64,000 bases of DNA from Stenotrophomonas maltophilia. Lineage in GTDB: Bacteria > Pseudomonadota > Gammaproteobacteria > Xanthomonadales > Xanthomonadaceae. This document shows positions 1-8,469 of the stretch, one piece after another. The position numbers and the translations under genes were made by a program. The number at the start of each line of letters is the position of its first letter. The stretch's first letter is position 1. The DNA lies in contig NZ_CP033877.1 of the NCBI RefSeq assembly GCF_006970445.1, forward strand, positions 1,806,750 to 1,870,749. The letters are read 5' to 3'. Below the pieces are notes generated by a model. That model saw nothing but the letters and a program-made list of their open reading frames with translations, had not been told where the DNA came from and did not search any database.

Positions 1-529
1 GCATCCACACCAGCATTTCCTCGATGTCCGAGCCGTACCACAGGTCCTGGCGCTGGTCCGGATGCAGGAAGCGTTCTTCCACCATGCGATCGATCATGCC
101 GATCAGCGGGGCATAGAAGCCTTCCACATCGAGGAAGGCGCACGGCTTGTTGCCGATGCCCAGCTGGCGCCAGGTCAGCATCTCGAAGATCTCTTCCATG
201 GTGCCGAAGCCGCCGGGCAGGGCGACGAAACCATCGGCGAGATCGAACATGCGCGACTTGCGCTCATGCATCGAACCGACGATCTCCAGTTCGGTCAGGC
301 CGCGGTGGGCCACTTCCCAGTCGGCCAGCTGGCGCGGGATCACGCCGGTCACCTCGCCGCCAGCGGCGAGCACGGCATTGGCCACGGTTCCCATCAGGCC
401 GACGTTGCCGCCGCCATACACCAGGCGCAGGCCGTCGCGGGCGATGCGGTCGCCCAGGGCAATGGCGCGTTCAGTGTAGGCAGGCTTGCTGCCAGCGTTG
501 GAACCACAGTACACACAGATCGACTTCAT
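1..529 (-). CDS. LOG family protein (nucleoside 5'-monophosphate phosphoribohydrolase-like), 3' end outside window
   Basis: Proteins of this Rossmann-fold family (TIGR00730) split a nucleoside monophosphate such as a cytokinin riboside 5'-monophosphate into base and ribose 5-phosphate; older databases call them lysine decarboxylases. The reading starts MKSICVYCGS and shows the nucleotide-binding glycines LVYGGGNVG (residues 36-44), MHERK (87-91) and the family signature PGGFGTMEE (105-113). 176 residues are visible, so about 20 C-terminal residues should lie beyond position 1. The ATG is preceded by AGGA with normal spacing. It lies downstream of and codirectional with the aminotransferase gene, but a terminator separates them. 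Family assignment is firm; the natural substrate is not known from sequence. Confidence 0.93.
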   Translation of the reverse strand, partial: MKSICVYCGSNAGSKPAYTERAIALGDRIARDGLRLVYGGGNVGLMGTVANAVLAAGGEVTGVIPRQLADWEVAHRGLTELEIVGSMHERKSRMFDLADGFVALPGGFGTMEEIFEMLTWRQLGIGNKPCAFLDVEGFYAPLIGMIDRMVEERFLHPDQRQDLWYGSDIEEMLVWM

Positions 530-562
530 GGATCTTCCTGTCTCTTGGCCGGAAACGAAAAC

Positions 563-599
563 GCCCCGTCGCCGACCGCAGAGCGGTCAGGGGACGGGG
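563..599 (-). terminator. Hairpin terminator after the aminotransferase gene
   Basis: An outer stem CCCCGTC/GACGGGG encloses an inner hairpin GACCGC-AGA-GCGGTC. Read on the minus strand the outer stem runs into GCGTTTTCG, a short T tract, consistent with termination of the upstream minus-strand gene before the LOG-family gene. Confidence 0.6.
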
Positions 600-632
600 T
601 GTCTCTCAATTATGGGCCTTTGCGGTTGCTGT

Positions 633-663
633 CTGTAGGGCCGGGCATGGCTCGGCCCTACAG
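633..663. repeat. SMAG-type GTAG hairpin
   Basis: CTGTAGGGCC pairs with GGCCCTACAG around a short loop, giving a near-perfect stem headed by GTAG. It lies 8 bases after the stop codon of the aminotransferase gene, a typical position for the REP-like GTAG family of S. maltophilia. Confidence 0.8.
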
Positions 664-670
664 AAACTGC

Positions 671-2167
671 TTACGCCGCAGCGGCCTGCTCGCGGCGCGG
701 GCCTTCACGCAGGGCGCGGCCGACCATGCCCACCAGCAGGTCCAGCTCGTCGCTGTCCATGCCGAAGTGCGGGGTGAAACGCAGCGAGTTCTCGCCGCCA
801 TGGATCACGTTGATGCCGTGCTGGCGCAGCCATTCCTCGGTGGAGTTGGCGCCGTAGCACTTGAACTGCGGGGCCAGCTCGCAGGAGAACAGCAGGCCAG
901 TGCCCTGCACCTTGGTGATCAGGCCGCCCAGCTCGCTCCTGAGCTGCTCCAGCTTGCGCACGGCCTCGGCACCGCGTTCGGCGATGTTGGCGCGCACCTG
1001 CGGGGTCAGCTGCGCCAGGGTGGCGCAGGCCACGTCCAGCGCACGCGGGTTGCTGGTCATGGTGTTGCCGTAGATGCCCTTGCGGTACAGCTGCGCGGCA
1101 TGCTCGGTCACCGCCAGCACCGACAGCGGGTACTGCGCGGCGTTGAGCGCCTTGGAGTAGGTCTCCATGTCCGGCGGGTCCAGGCCTTCGAAGCCCGGGT
1201 AATCGACCACCGACAGCACGCCATGCGCGCGCAGGCCAGCCTGGATCGAGTCCAGCAGCAGCAGGCTGCCGTGCGCACGGGTCAGCTCACGGGCCACGGC
1301 ATAGAACGCCGGCGGCACCGAACGGCCCGGGTCGCCTTCGCCCATTACCGGTTCCAGGAACACCGCCTCGATGAACCACTGGTTGCGTGCAGCGTCCTCG
1401 AACACCTTGCGCAGGCCCGCCTCATCGTACGGCGCCACGGTGATCACCGAATCCTCGCCGCGGTAGCTGGCCAGGTGCTGCATGTAGCTCTTGCGGCTGG
1501 AATCGGAATACAGGGCAGGACGGTCGGTACGGCCATGGAAGCTGCCCTTGACCACCACGCGCTTGATCGTGGCGCCGGCGTGGCGCGCGCCCGGGTCGGT
1601 CTGCAGCTTGGCGTTGACGTCGGCGATGCGGGCGGCCAGGCCAACCGCCTCGGAGCCGGAGTTCAGGCACATGAAGCGGGCGAACGGGCAGCCGCCACGG
1701 CGGTGGCCGATCTCGGCGCGCAGGGCGGTGATGAAGCGCTGCTGCGACAGGCTGGGGGTCATGATGTTGGCCATCACCTGTGGGCGGGCCATCGCCTCCA
1801 GCACGGCGTCCGGGGTGTGCCCGAAGCCGAGCATGCCGTAGCCGCCGGCGTCGTACAGCACCGCGCCCTTCAGGGTGACCACCCACGGGCCGCGCGCAGC
1901 CAGCGCCACGTACGGGGTCACTGCATCATCGGCATAGAAATTGACGAAGCCGTCCTGCATCGCGTCGATCTGCGCCTGTTCGTCCTGCGCCAGCAGCGGC
2001 CCCAGGTCGGCCTGCACGCGCGCGAACTCTTCGGCGGCGGCATCCACCGCAGCGACCAGCTGCGGGTGGCGGGCGGACAGGGCGGTCAGGGTGGCATCGT
2101 CCAGGCCGGAGGTGAGGCGGGTGCCGGGCTGGCTGCGCAGGGGGGCGAGGCGTTCGATGAAGCTCAT
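671..2167 (-). CDS. Class III PLP-dependent aminotransferase
   Basis: A 498-residue fold-type I aminotransferase that should move an amino group from an omega- or side-chain amine to a keto acid. Visible hallmarks are the cofactor-phosphate motif NSGSEA (169-174), SFHGRT (209-214), the pyridine-nitrogen aspartate in LLLLDSIQAG (D306) and the Schiff-base lysine in METYSKALN (K339). It is longer than ornithine or acetylornithine aminotransferases (about 400) because of an N-terminal extension of roughly 90 residues. The open frame extends upstream to 3640 but the start is placed at the ATG beginning MSFIERLAP; the extension runs antisense through queA. Substrate cannot be read from the sequence. 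A GTAG hairpin and a terminator follow it. Confidence 0.9.
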   Translation of the reverse strand: MSFIERLAPLRSQPGTRLTSGLDDATLTALSARHPQLVAAVDAAAEEFARVQADLGPLLAQDEQAQIDAMQDGFVNFYADDAVTPYVALAARGPWVVTLKGAVLYDAGGYGMLGFGHTPDAVLEAMARPQVMANIMTPSLSQQRFITALRAEIGHRRGGCPFARFMCLNSGSEAVGLAARIADVNAKLQTDPGARHAGATIKRVVVKGSFHGRTDRPALYSDSSRKSYMQHLASYRGEDSVITVAPYDEAGLRKVFEDAARNQWFIEAVFLEPVMGEGDPGRSVPPAFYAVARELTRAHGSLLLLDSIQAGLRAHGVLSVVDYPGFEGLDPPDMETYSKALNAAQYPLSVLAVTEHAAQLYRKGIYGNTMTSNPRALDVACATLAQLTPQVRANIAERGAEAVRKLEQLRSELGGLITKVQGTGLLFSCELAPQFKCYGANSTEEWLRQHGINVIHGGENSLRFTPHFGMDSDELDLLVGMVGRALREGPRREQAAAA

Positions 2168-2373
2168 TGCAGATCTCCTGAAACAATGGGTCGCACGGGT
2201 CTTCAAAAGCAAAACGCGCGTCATCACGCGCGCTTGGGGCAGGCTCGTGCAGCGGACTTCCGACTCGATGCTAGCACTTGTTTTTTTGCGCGATAACCCC
2301 GCAGAAACCTGCTGCATAGCAGCATTTTGCGCGACGTTCGCCGCGAAGCGCGCCGGCTCGCAGACGCTGGACG

Positions 2374-2379
2374 TACAAT
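2374..2379 (+). promoter_or_regulatory. Possible -10 element for queA
   Basis: TACAAT matches the sigma-70 -10 consensus and lies about 35 bases before the TTG start. No convincing -35 hexamer is visible at the normal spacing, so this is tentative. If real, it excludes the overlapping ATG at 2378 as the queA start. Confidence 0.3.
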
Positions 2380-2413
2380 GCGCGCCATTGTCGACCTGTT
2401 GCCGCCCACTGCC

Positions 2414-3445
2414 TTGAAGAAGTCCGATTTCCATTACGACCTGCCGGCTGAATTGATCGCGCAGGCGCCCCTGGCTGAACGTTCCGCCAGCCGCCTGATG
2501 CTGGTGCCGCAAGCCCCCGCCGCGTTCACCGACCTGCAGGTGCGTGACCTGCCGTCGCTGCTGCAGCCGGGCGACCTGCTGGTGTTCAACGACACCCGGG
2601 TGATCCCGGCGCGTCTGTTCGGCCAGAAGGCCAGTGGCGGCCGCGTCGAGATCCTGATCGAGCGCCTGCTCGGCGGCCAGCAGGCACGTGCCCAGGTGGG
2701 CGCCAGCAAGTCGCCCAAGGCCGGCAGCCGCATCGCCCTGGATGCCGGTGGCGAAGCCGAGGTGCTGGGCCGCGACGGCGAGTTCTATGTGCTGCAGTTC
2801 CATGTGCCCGAATCGCTGGAGCAGTGGCTGCTGCACGCCGGCCGCCTGCCGCTGCCGCCCTACATCCAGCGCGAGCCAGGTGTGGACGATCGCGAGCGCT
2901 ACCAGACCGTGTTCGCGCGTGAAGTGGGCGCGGTGGCGGCGCCAACCGCCGGCCTGCATTTCGACGAACCGCTGCTGGCCGCGCTGAAGGACAAGGGCGT
3001 GGACTTCGGCCACGTCACCCTGCACGTGGGTGCGGGCACCTTCCAGCCGGTGCGCGCGGACGACCTGAAGGACCACGTGATGCACCGCGAGTGGCTGAAC
3101 GTCGGCGCGGAACTGGTGCAGCAGGTACGGCGCACGCGTGCCGCCGGCGGCCGGGTGATCGGCGTCGGCACCACCGTGGTGCGCGCGCTGGAAAGCGCGA
3201 TGCGCGATGGTGAGCTGCTGCCGTTCGCCGGTGAGACCCAGATCTTCATCACCCCCGGTTACCGCATCCGCAGCGTCGACGCGATGGTGACCAACTTCCA
3301 CCTGCCGGAAAGCACGCTGCTGATGATGATCTCCGCGTTTGCCGGCAAGGAGCGCGTGTTCGAGGCCTACCAGCATGCGATCGAGCAGCGCTACCGCTTC
3401 TTCAGCTACGGCGACGCGATGCTGCTGTTCCCGCAGGCCGGGTAG
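2414..3445 (+). CDS. queA: S-adenosylmethionine:tRNA ribosyltransferase-isomerase QueA
   Basis: QueA transfers and rearranges the ribosyl part of SAM onto 7-aminomethyl-7-deazaguanine at the wobble position of tRNAs for Asp, Asn, His and Tyr, giving epoxyqueuosine. Recognised by DLLVFNDTRVIPARL, EVGAVAAPTAGLHF, HVGAGTFQPVRADD and the C-terminal FHLPESTLLMMISAF. The chosen start is TTG (LKKSDFHYDLP), where family members begin; this gives 343 residues. An in-frame ATG at 2378 would give 355 residues but overlaps TACAAT (2374-2379), a possible -10 box. It precedes tgt, the enzyme acting one step earlier on the same nucleoside, and the Sec genes, a conserved order. Confidence 0.94.
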   Translation: MKKSDFHYDLPAELIAQAPLAERSASRLMLVPQAPAAFTDLQVRDLPSLLQPGDLLVFNDTRVIPARLFGQKASGGRVEILIERLLGGQQARAQVGASKSPKAGSRIALDAGGEAEVLGRDGEFYVLQFHVPESLEQWLLHAGRLPLPPYIQREPGVDDRERYQTVFAREVGAVAAPTAGLHFDEPLLAALKDKGVDFGHVTLHVGAGTFQPVRADDLKDHVMHREWLNVGAELVQQVRRTRAAGGRVIGVGTTVVRALESAMRDGELLPFAGETQIFITPGYRIRSVDAMVTNFHLPESTLLMMISAFAGKERVFEAYQHAIEQRYRFFSYGDAMLLFPQAG

Positions 3446-3475
3446 GGCGCCCCGGGAGCGCAGGGGCCCCTGTGG

Positions 3476-3495
3476 GTGCGCACCTTGGTGCGCAC
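3476..3495. repeat. REP-like hairpin between queA and tgt
   Basis: GTGCGCACC and GGTGCGCAC form a 9-bp stem with a two-base TT loop. The form (name-stem-TT-stem) matches other short hairpins in this window; the GTAG head is degenerate here (GTGG). Confidence 0.6.
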
Positions 3496-3542
3496 GCCTT
3501 CTTGGGAGACAATAGGCGACTATTTGCCTGAATGACCGCTCC

Positions 3543-4673
3543 ATGTCCCGACTGCAGTTCCAGCTCCAGACCCGCGACGGCCGTGCCCGCCGTGGCCGCC
3601 TGACCTTCCCGCGTGGCACGGTGGAAACACCGGCCTTCATGCCGGTCGGGACCTATGGCTCGGTCAAGGGCATCCTGCCGGACCAGGTGCGTGCGCTGGG
3701 CGCCGAGATCATCCTCGGCAACACCTTCCACCTGTACCTGCGCCCGGGCCTGGACATCATCGCCGACCACGGCGGCCTGCACGGCTTCTGCCGTTGGGAT
3801 GGCCCGATCCTGACCGACTCCGGCGGCTTCCAGGTGTTCTCGCTTGCCCACCGCCGCAAGATCACCGAGCAGGGCGTGACCTTCGTCTCGCCGACCGACG
3901 GCGCGCGCGTTTTCCTCGGTCCCGAGGAGAGCATGAAGATCCAGAAGGTGCTCGATTCGGACATCGTGATGATCTTCGACGAGTGCACCCCGTACCCGGC
4001 CACCGAGGACGTTGCCCGCCGTTCGATGGAGCTGAGCCTGCGCTGGGCCCAGCGCAGCCGCAACGCGCATGACGAGCTGGGCAACGACGCGGCCCTGTTC
4101 GGCATCGTCCAGGGCGGCGTGCATACCGACCTGCGCAGCCGCTCGGCCGATGCCCTGCAGGCGATCGGCTTCGACGGCTACGCCATCGGCGGCCTGGCCG
4201 TGGGCGAGCCGGAGCACGAGCGCAACGCCATGCTCGACCACCTGGACCCGGAGCTGCCGGGCGACCGCCCGCGCTACCTGATGGGCGTGGGCCGGCCGGA
4301 GGACCTGGTCGAGGGTGTCGCACGTGGCGTGGACATGTTCGATTGCGTGATGCCGACCCGCAACGCCCGCAACGGCCACTATTTCACCTCGTTCGGCACC
4401 GTCCGCATCCGCAACTCGCAGTACGCGCGCGACATGGACCCGATCGAGCCGGGCTGCGGCTGCGTGGCCTGCACCGGCGGCTACACCCGTTCCTACCTGC
4501 GCCACCTGGACCGCTGCAACGAGATGCTGGCGCCGATGCTGGGCACCCTGCACAACCTGTTCTACTACGAGAAGCTCATGGCCGACATCCGTGCGGCGAT
4601 CGAGGCGGGAACCTTCCTGGCCTTCCGTGAGTCCTTCTACGCGGCACGCGGGGCGGTACCCCCGCCGCTGTAA
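3543..4673 (+). CDS. tgt: Queuine/preQ1 tRNA-guanine transglycosylase
   Basis: Swaps guanine-34 of GUN-anticodon tRNAs for the queuosine precursor preQ1. The 376-residue protein has the base-recognition segment DSGGFQVFS with its catalytic aspartate, the GGLAVGEPE loop, the nucleophile region [15 protein letters not shown], and the zinc site CGCVACTGG followed by a histidine in YLRHLDRC. Length equals the bacterial norm (about 375). It follows queA by 97 bases and precedes yajC-secDF by 134, the usual proteobacterial cluster. The start ATG ([18 protein letters not shown]) fits the family. Confidence 0.97.
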   Translation: MSRLQFQLQTRDGRARRGRLTFPRGTVETPAFMPVGTYGSVKGILPDQVRALGAEIILGNTFHLYLRPGLDIIADHGGLHGFCRWDGPILTDSGGFQVFSLAHRRKITEQGVTFVSPTDGARVFLGPEESMKIQKVLDSDIVMIFDECTPYPATEDVARRSMELSLRWAQRSRNAHDELGNDAALFGIVQGGVHTDLRSRSADALQAIGFDGYAIGGLAVGEPEHERNAMLDHLDPELPGDRPRYLMGVGRPEDLVEGVARGVDMFDCVMPTRNARNGHYFTSFGTVRIRNSQYARDMDPIEPGCGCVACTGGYTRSYLRHLDRCNEMLAPMLGTLHNLFYYEKLMADIRAAIEAGTFLAFRESFYAARGAVPPPL

Positions 4674-4807
4674 CCCGAACGCCCCCTGCCAAACGGCCCA
4701 AGGACGAACGCCCGGGGCCGTGGCATACTTCAAGGCTGACCCAGATCCGCGGTCGACACCCCGTGCCCGTGAAAGGGCCGGAGCGCCGCCCAACCAAAGG
4801 ACCAACG

Positions 4808-5152
4808 ATGAACCTGCTTGCCTTCCTGATTCCCGCCGCCCACGCCCAGGCCGCCGGCGGCCAACCGCAGGGCATGGGCCTGACCACGCTGCTGTTCCCG
4901 GTCATCCTGATCGCCATCATGTACTTCCTGATGATCCGCCCGCAGATGAAGCGGCAGAAGGAGCACAAGTCCATGCTGGAGAAGATCAAGCGTGGCGACG
5001 AAGTGCTGACCAACGGTGGCATCGCCGGCAAGGTCACCGACATCGGCGACAACTTCATCACCATCGAAGTGGCCGAGAACGTGCGCATCCGCGTGCAGAA
5101 GGGCGCTGTTGGCAGCGTGCTGCCGACCGGCACCCTGGATTCGGCCAAGTAA
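4808..5152 (+). CDS. yajC: Preprotein translocase subunit YajC
   Basis: Small inner-membrane partner of SecDF in the holotranslocon. The 114-residue product has a short N-terminal segment ending ...AAHAQAAGG, one membrane helix (LLFPVILIAIMYFLMI), then the conserved RPQMKRQKEH and a small basic cytoplasmic domain with LTNGGIAGKVTDI. The start is the ATG of MNLLAFLIPA, preceded by AAAGGA; an upstream in-frame ATG at 4763 lacks support. Lies just before secD, with which it is probably co-transcribed. Confidence 0.95.
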   Translation: MNLLAFLIPAAHAQAAGGQPQGMGLTTLLFPVILIAIMYFLMIRPQMKRQKEHKSMLEKIKRGDEVLTNGGIAGKVTDIGDNFITIEVAENVRIRVQKGAVGSVLPTGTLDSAK

Positions 5153-5213
5153 GCCACTCCCTTTCCGAAGCACAACCGCGGCGCCGGGGATGGCGCCGCG
5201 CGGGACCCAAGCA

Positions 5214-7070
5214 ATGCTCGAATTTCCACGCTGGAAGTACGTCGTCATCCTGATCGTACTGGCGCTCAGTGCGCTGTACGCGCTGCCCAACATCTACCAG
5301 AAGGACCCGGCCCTCCAGATCACCGCCAACCGTGGCGGCCAGATCGACGATGCGCTGCGCGACCGTGTGCTGGCCGACCTGAAGACGGCCGGTGTCACCA
5401 CCATCGGTGTCGAGAAGGAAGGGGAGAGCCTGATCGTCCGCCTGCCGGACCTGAAGGCGCAGTCCGCTGCCAGCGACGCCCTGCGTGACACCGTCGGCGA
5501 GAAGTACACCGTGGCCCTGAACCTGGCCTCGACCGTACCGGACTGGCTGGCCAAGCTGGGCGGTCGCCCGATGGTGCTGGGCCTGGACCTGCAGGGCGGC
5601 GTGCACTTCGTGCTGCAGGTCGACCAGAAGGCCGCCCTCGACAAGCGCCTGGATGCCTACACCGAAGACGTGCGCAGCACCCTGCGTGACGCGCGCATCG
5701 CCTACCAGTCGGTGGAACGCCGCGCTGACAACAGCATCGTGGCCAACCTGAGCCCGTCCGCCGGCGATGACGCCGCGCAGCGTGCCCGTACCGCCCTGGT
5801 CAAGGCGCAGCCGACCCTCGGCTACGACGTCAGCGGCAACCGCATCACGGTGACCGTGCCCGATACCGAGATCGCGCAGATCTCCAATGGCGCCATCGAG
5901 CAGAACATCAACACCCTGCGCAACCGCGTGAACCAGCTCGGCGTGGCCGAGCCGATCATCCAGCGCCAGGGTGCCGACCGCGTGGTCGTGCAGCTGCCGG
6001 GCGTGCAGGACACTGCCGAAGCCAAGCGCATGATCGGCGCCACTGCCACCCTGGAATACCGTGCGGTGGTTGAAGGCAACGCGCAGGACGCCATCACTGC
6101 CGGCCGCATCCCGCCGGAAGCGAAGGTCTACCAGCGTCGCGACGGCGGTGGTCCGATCCTGCTGAACAAGCGCGTGATCGTCACCGGTGACCAGATGGTC
6201 GGTGCGCAGGCGGTGACTGATTCGAACAGTGGTTCCCCGGCCGTCAGTGTGACGCTGAACAACGTCGGTGGCCAGCGCATGTTCGACTTCACCAGCGCCA
6301 ACGTGAACAAGCCGATGGCGGTGGTCTACACCGAGCGCGTGCCGACCGTGACCGTCGTCGACGGCCAGGAAGTGCGTGGCTTCAAGGTCAACGAGGAAGT
6401 GATCTCGGTGGCCAACATCAACGGCGTGTTCGGCAAGAACTTCCAGACCACCGGTCTGCAGAAGAAGGAAGCCGAAGACCTGGCCAAGCTGCTGAAGTCG
6501 GGCTCGCTGGCCGCGCCGATGGACTTCGTTGAAGAGCGCGTGGTCGGCCCGAGCCTGGGCGCCGAGAACGTCAAGAACGGTATGCGCGCCGTGGTGTTCG
6601 CGTTCCTGTTCACCCTGGTGTTCTTCAGCGTCTACTACCGCATGTTCGGTGTGATCACCTCGATCGCGATGCTGTTCAACCTGCTGATCGTGGTGGCGGT
6701 GATGTCGCTGTTCGGCGCGACCATGACCCTGCCGGGCTTCGCCGGCCTGGCGTTGTCGGTCGGCCTGTCGGTGGACGCCAACGTGCTGATCAACGAGCGT
6801 ATCCGTGAAGAGCTGCGTGCCGGCGTGCCGGGCAAGACCGCGATCGTGACCGGTTACGAGCGTGCCTCGGGCACCATCCTCGACGCCAACCTGACCGGCC
6901 TGATCGTCGGTGTGGCGCTGTTCGCATTCGGTACCGGTCCGCTGAAGGGCTTCGCGCTGACCATGATCATCGGTATTTTCGCCTCCATGTTCACCGCGAT
7001 CACCGTGTCGCGTGCGCTGGCGACGCTGATCTACGGCCGCCGCAAGAAGCTCCAGAACGTGGCCATCTGA
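5214..7070 (+). CDS. secD: Protein translocase subunit SecD
   Basis: RND-superfamily membrane protein that, with SecF, uses the proton gradient to pull secreted proteins out of SecYEG. 618 residues, close to E. coli SecD (615). An N-terminal helix (KYVVILIVLALSALYALP) precedes the large periplasmic P1 region with LGLDLQGGVHFVLQVD, and the C-terminal half holds five membrane helices, including the conserved GFAGLALSVGLSVDANVLI with its intramembrane aspartate. The start MLEFPRWK is chosen over the longer open frame because upstream sequence overlaps yajC. SecF follows after 15 bases. Confidence 0.97.
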   Translation: MLEFPRWKYVVILIVLALSALYALPNIYQKDPALQITANRGGQIDDALRDRVLADLKTAGVTTIGVEKEGESLIVRLPDLKAQSAASDALRDTVGEKYTVALNLASTVPDWLAKLGGRPMVLGLDLQGGVHFVLQVDQKAALDKRLDAYTEDVRSTLRDARIAYQSVERRADNSIVANLSPSAGDDAAQRARTALVKAQPTLGYDVSGNRITVTVPDTEIAQISNGAIEQNINTLRNRVNQLGVAEPIIQRQGADRVVVQLPGVQDTAEAKRMIGATATLEYRAVVEGNAQDAITAGRIPPEAKVYQRRDGGGPILLNKRVIVTGDQMVGAQAVTDSNSGSPAVSVTLNNVGGQRMFDFTSANVNKPMAVVYTERVPTVTVVDGQEVRGFKVNEEVISVANINGVFGKNFQTTGLQKKEAEDLAKLLKSGSLAAPMDFVEERVVGPSLGAENVKNGMRAVVFAFLFTLVFFSVYYRMFGVITSIAMLFNLLIVVAVMSLFGATMTLPGFAGLALSVGLSVDANVLINERIREELRAGVPGKTAIVTGYERASGTILDANLTGLIVGVALFAFGTGPLKGFALTMIIGIFASMFTAITVSRALATLIYGRRKKLQNVAI

Positions 7071-7085
7071 CGGGACGACACGCAC

Positions 7086-8066
7086 ATGAAACTGTTTCCG
7101 CTGCACATCCTCCCGAACGACACCAAGATCGACTTCATGCGCTGGCGCCATGTCGCGATGGTCGTCACGGTCATCGTGTTCCTGGCCTCGGTCGCCATCA
7201 TCGGCGTCAAGGGCTTCAACTACGCCCTGGACTTCACCGGCGGCACCCTGATCGAAGCCCGCTTCGACAAGGCCGTGGACGTCGAGCAGGTCCGCACCAG
7301 GCTCGAGCAGAACGGCTTTGAGGGCGCGCAGGTGCAGAGCGTCGGTGGCAACACCGACCTGCTGATCCGCCTGGCCCCGCATGGTGAGCACGCTGCCGGT
7401 ACCGGCGACGCCGCGCACGAGGACAAGGCCACCGCTGCCGCCGTGGTGAAGGCACTGTCCACCGCCGACAACCAGGCCACCGTGCTCCGCAACGAGTTCG
7501 TGGGCCCGCAGATCGGCAAGGACCTGGCGATGAATGGCCTGTACGCCACCATCTTCATGCTGGCCGGCTTCCTGATCTACATCGCGGTCCGCTTCGAATG
7601 GAAGTTCGCGGTCACCGCCAGCATCGTGGCGATGTTCGACCTGATCGTGACGGTGGCTTACGTGTCCCTGCTGGGCCGTGAGTTCGACCTGACCGTGCTG
7701 GCCGGCCTGCTGTCGGTGATGGGCTTTGCGATCAACGATCTGATCGTGGTCTTCGATCGCGTCCGCGAGAACTTCCGCAGCCTGCGCGTGGACTCGATGG
7801 AAGTGCTGAACCGTTCGATCAACCAGACGCTGTCGCGTACGGTGATTACCGCGGTGATGTTCTTCCTGTCGGCCCTTGCCCTGTACATGTACGGTGGCAG
7901 CTCGATGGAAGGCCTGGCCGAGACGCACATGATCGGTGCGGTGATCGTGGTGCTGTCCTCGATCCTGGTGGCGGTGCCGATGCTGACGATCGGCTTCCTG
8001 CGCGTCAGCAAGCAGGACCTGCTGCCGAAGGCGAAGGACGTCGAGGCCCTGGCCCGTCGCCCGTAA
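7086..8066 (+). CDS. secF: Protein translocase subunit SecF
   Basis: Partner of SecD in proton-driven protein export. The 326-residue protein has an N-terminal helix, the periplasmic motif ALDFTGGTLIEA, and five further membrane helices with the conserved MGFAINDLIVVFDRVREN, carrying the aspartate and arginines typical of SecF. A histidine/alanine-rich stretch near residues 99-116 (HGEHAAGTGDAAHED) is an insertion relative to E. coli SecF. The gene ends the queA-secF block; a strong terminator begins 28 bases after the stop. Confidence 0.97.
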   Translation: MKLFPLHILPNDTKIDFMRWRHVAMVVTVIVFLASVAIIGVKGFNYALDFTGGTLIEARFDKAVDVEQVRTRLEQNGFEGAQVQSVGGNTDLLIRLAPHGEHAAGTGDAAHEDKATAAAVVKALSTADNQATVLRNEFVGPQIGKDLAMNGLYATIFMLAGFLIYIAVRFEWKFAVTASIVAMFDLIVTVAYVSLLGREFDLTVLAGLLSVMGFAINDLIVVFDRVRENFRSLRVDSMEVLNRSINQTLSRTVITAVMFFLSALALYMYGGSSMEGLAETHMIGAVIVVLSSILVAVPMLTIGFLRVSKQDLLPKAKDVEALARRP

Positions 8067-8094
8067 GCGTTCGCGCTGCACGCAACACACAGAG

Positions 8095-8118
8095 AACCCC
8101 GCGAAAGCGGGGTTTTTT
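8095..8118 (+). terminator. Intrinsic terminator of the secDF operon
   Basis: AACCCCGC and GCGGGGTT pair around a GAAA tetraloop, followed directly by a run of T. Confidence 0.92.
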
Positions 8119-8122
8119 GTTG

Positions 8123-8200
<78 letters not shown>

Positions 8201-8219
8201 GTGCATTCCGTGGGATGGC

Positions 8220-8315
8220 GGGGCGGTGCCGGAGTGCGGGGACGCCGTAAACCCGTCCATGGGGGCTTGGCAGCCGCATCCATGCGGCTGACACCCCGCA
8301 CTCCGACACCGCCCC
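8220..8315 (-). repeat. Composite long-stem element, copy 1 (reverse orientation)
   Basis: Arms of 22 bases (8220-8241 and 8294-8315) are complementary at 21 positions. Inside lies the shared 52-base core, reading on the minus strand TGTCAGCCGCATGGATG, then CAAGCCCCCATGGACGGG and TTTACGGCGT. The core contains a 9-bp hairpin (CAGCCGCAT/ATGCGGCTG). Arm sequence is unlike copies 2, 3 and 5-7 except for copy 3, which is nearly the same. Confidence 0.85.
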
Positions 8316-8342
8316 ACCTCTGACAGATTCCTGCGGCAGTTG

Positions 8343-8366
8343 GTAGGTGTCGACCTTGGTCGACAC
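8343..8366. repeat. SMAG-type GTAG hairpin
   Basis: GTAG followed by GTGTCGACC/GGTCGACAC with a TT loop. A nearly identical hairpin lies at the same place in the second paired locus (19176-19195). Confidence 0.8.
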
Positions 8367-8391
8367 ATCTGTCAGATATCGAAATGAATCC

Positions 8392-8432
8392 GGGGTCAGA
8401 TCCGTTTTTCGCAGAAAAACGGATCTGACCCC
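8392..8432. repeat. 41-base near-perfect palindrome with GCA loop
   Basis: GGGGTCAGATCCGTTTTTC is repeated in reverse complement after a three-base GCA loop, a 19-bp perfect stem. A sister with 18-bp arms, the same GCA loop and the same GGGGYCAGA ends is at 49537-49575. Confidence 0.9.
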
Positions 8433-8469
8433 AAGTTGTTGTCCTGACAGATCGCCGAAAACTGTCGAA

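Noticed and set aside
62..2296. A 744-codon open frame on the plus strand opposite the LOG and aminotransferase genes
   Set aside because: It is the mirror frame of GC-rich genes: His/Gln/Arg-rich without any recognisable motif, while the minus strand encodes two clear families.
2168..3640. N-terminal extension of the aminotransferase frame to 989 residues
   Set aside because: The extension lies antisense to queA, has no similarity pattern, and the family start MSFIERL is at 2167.
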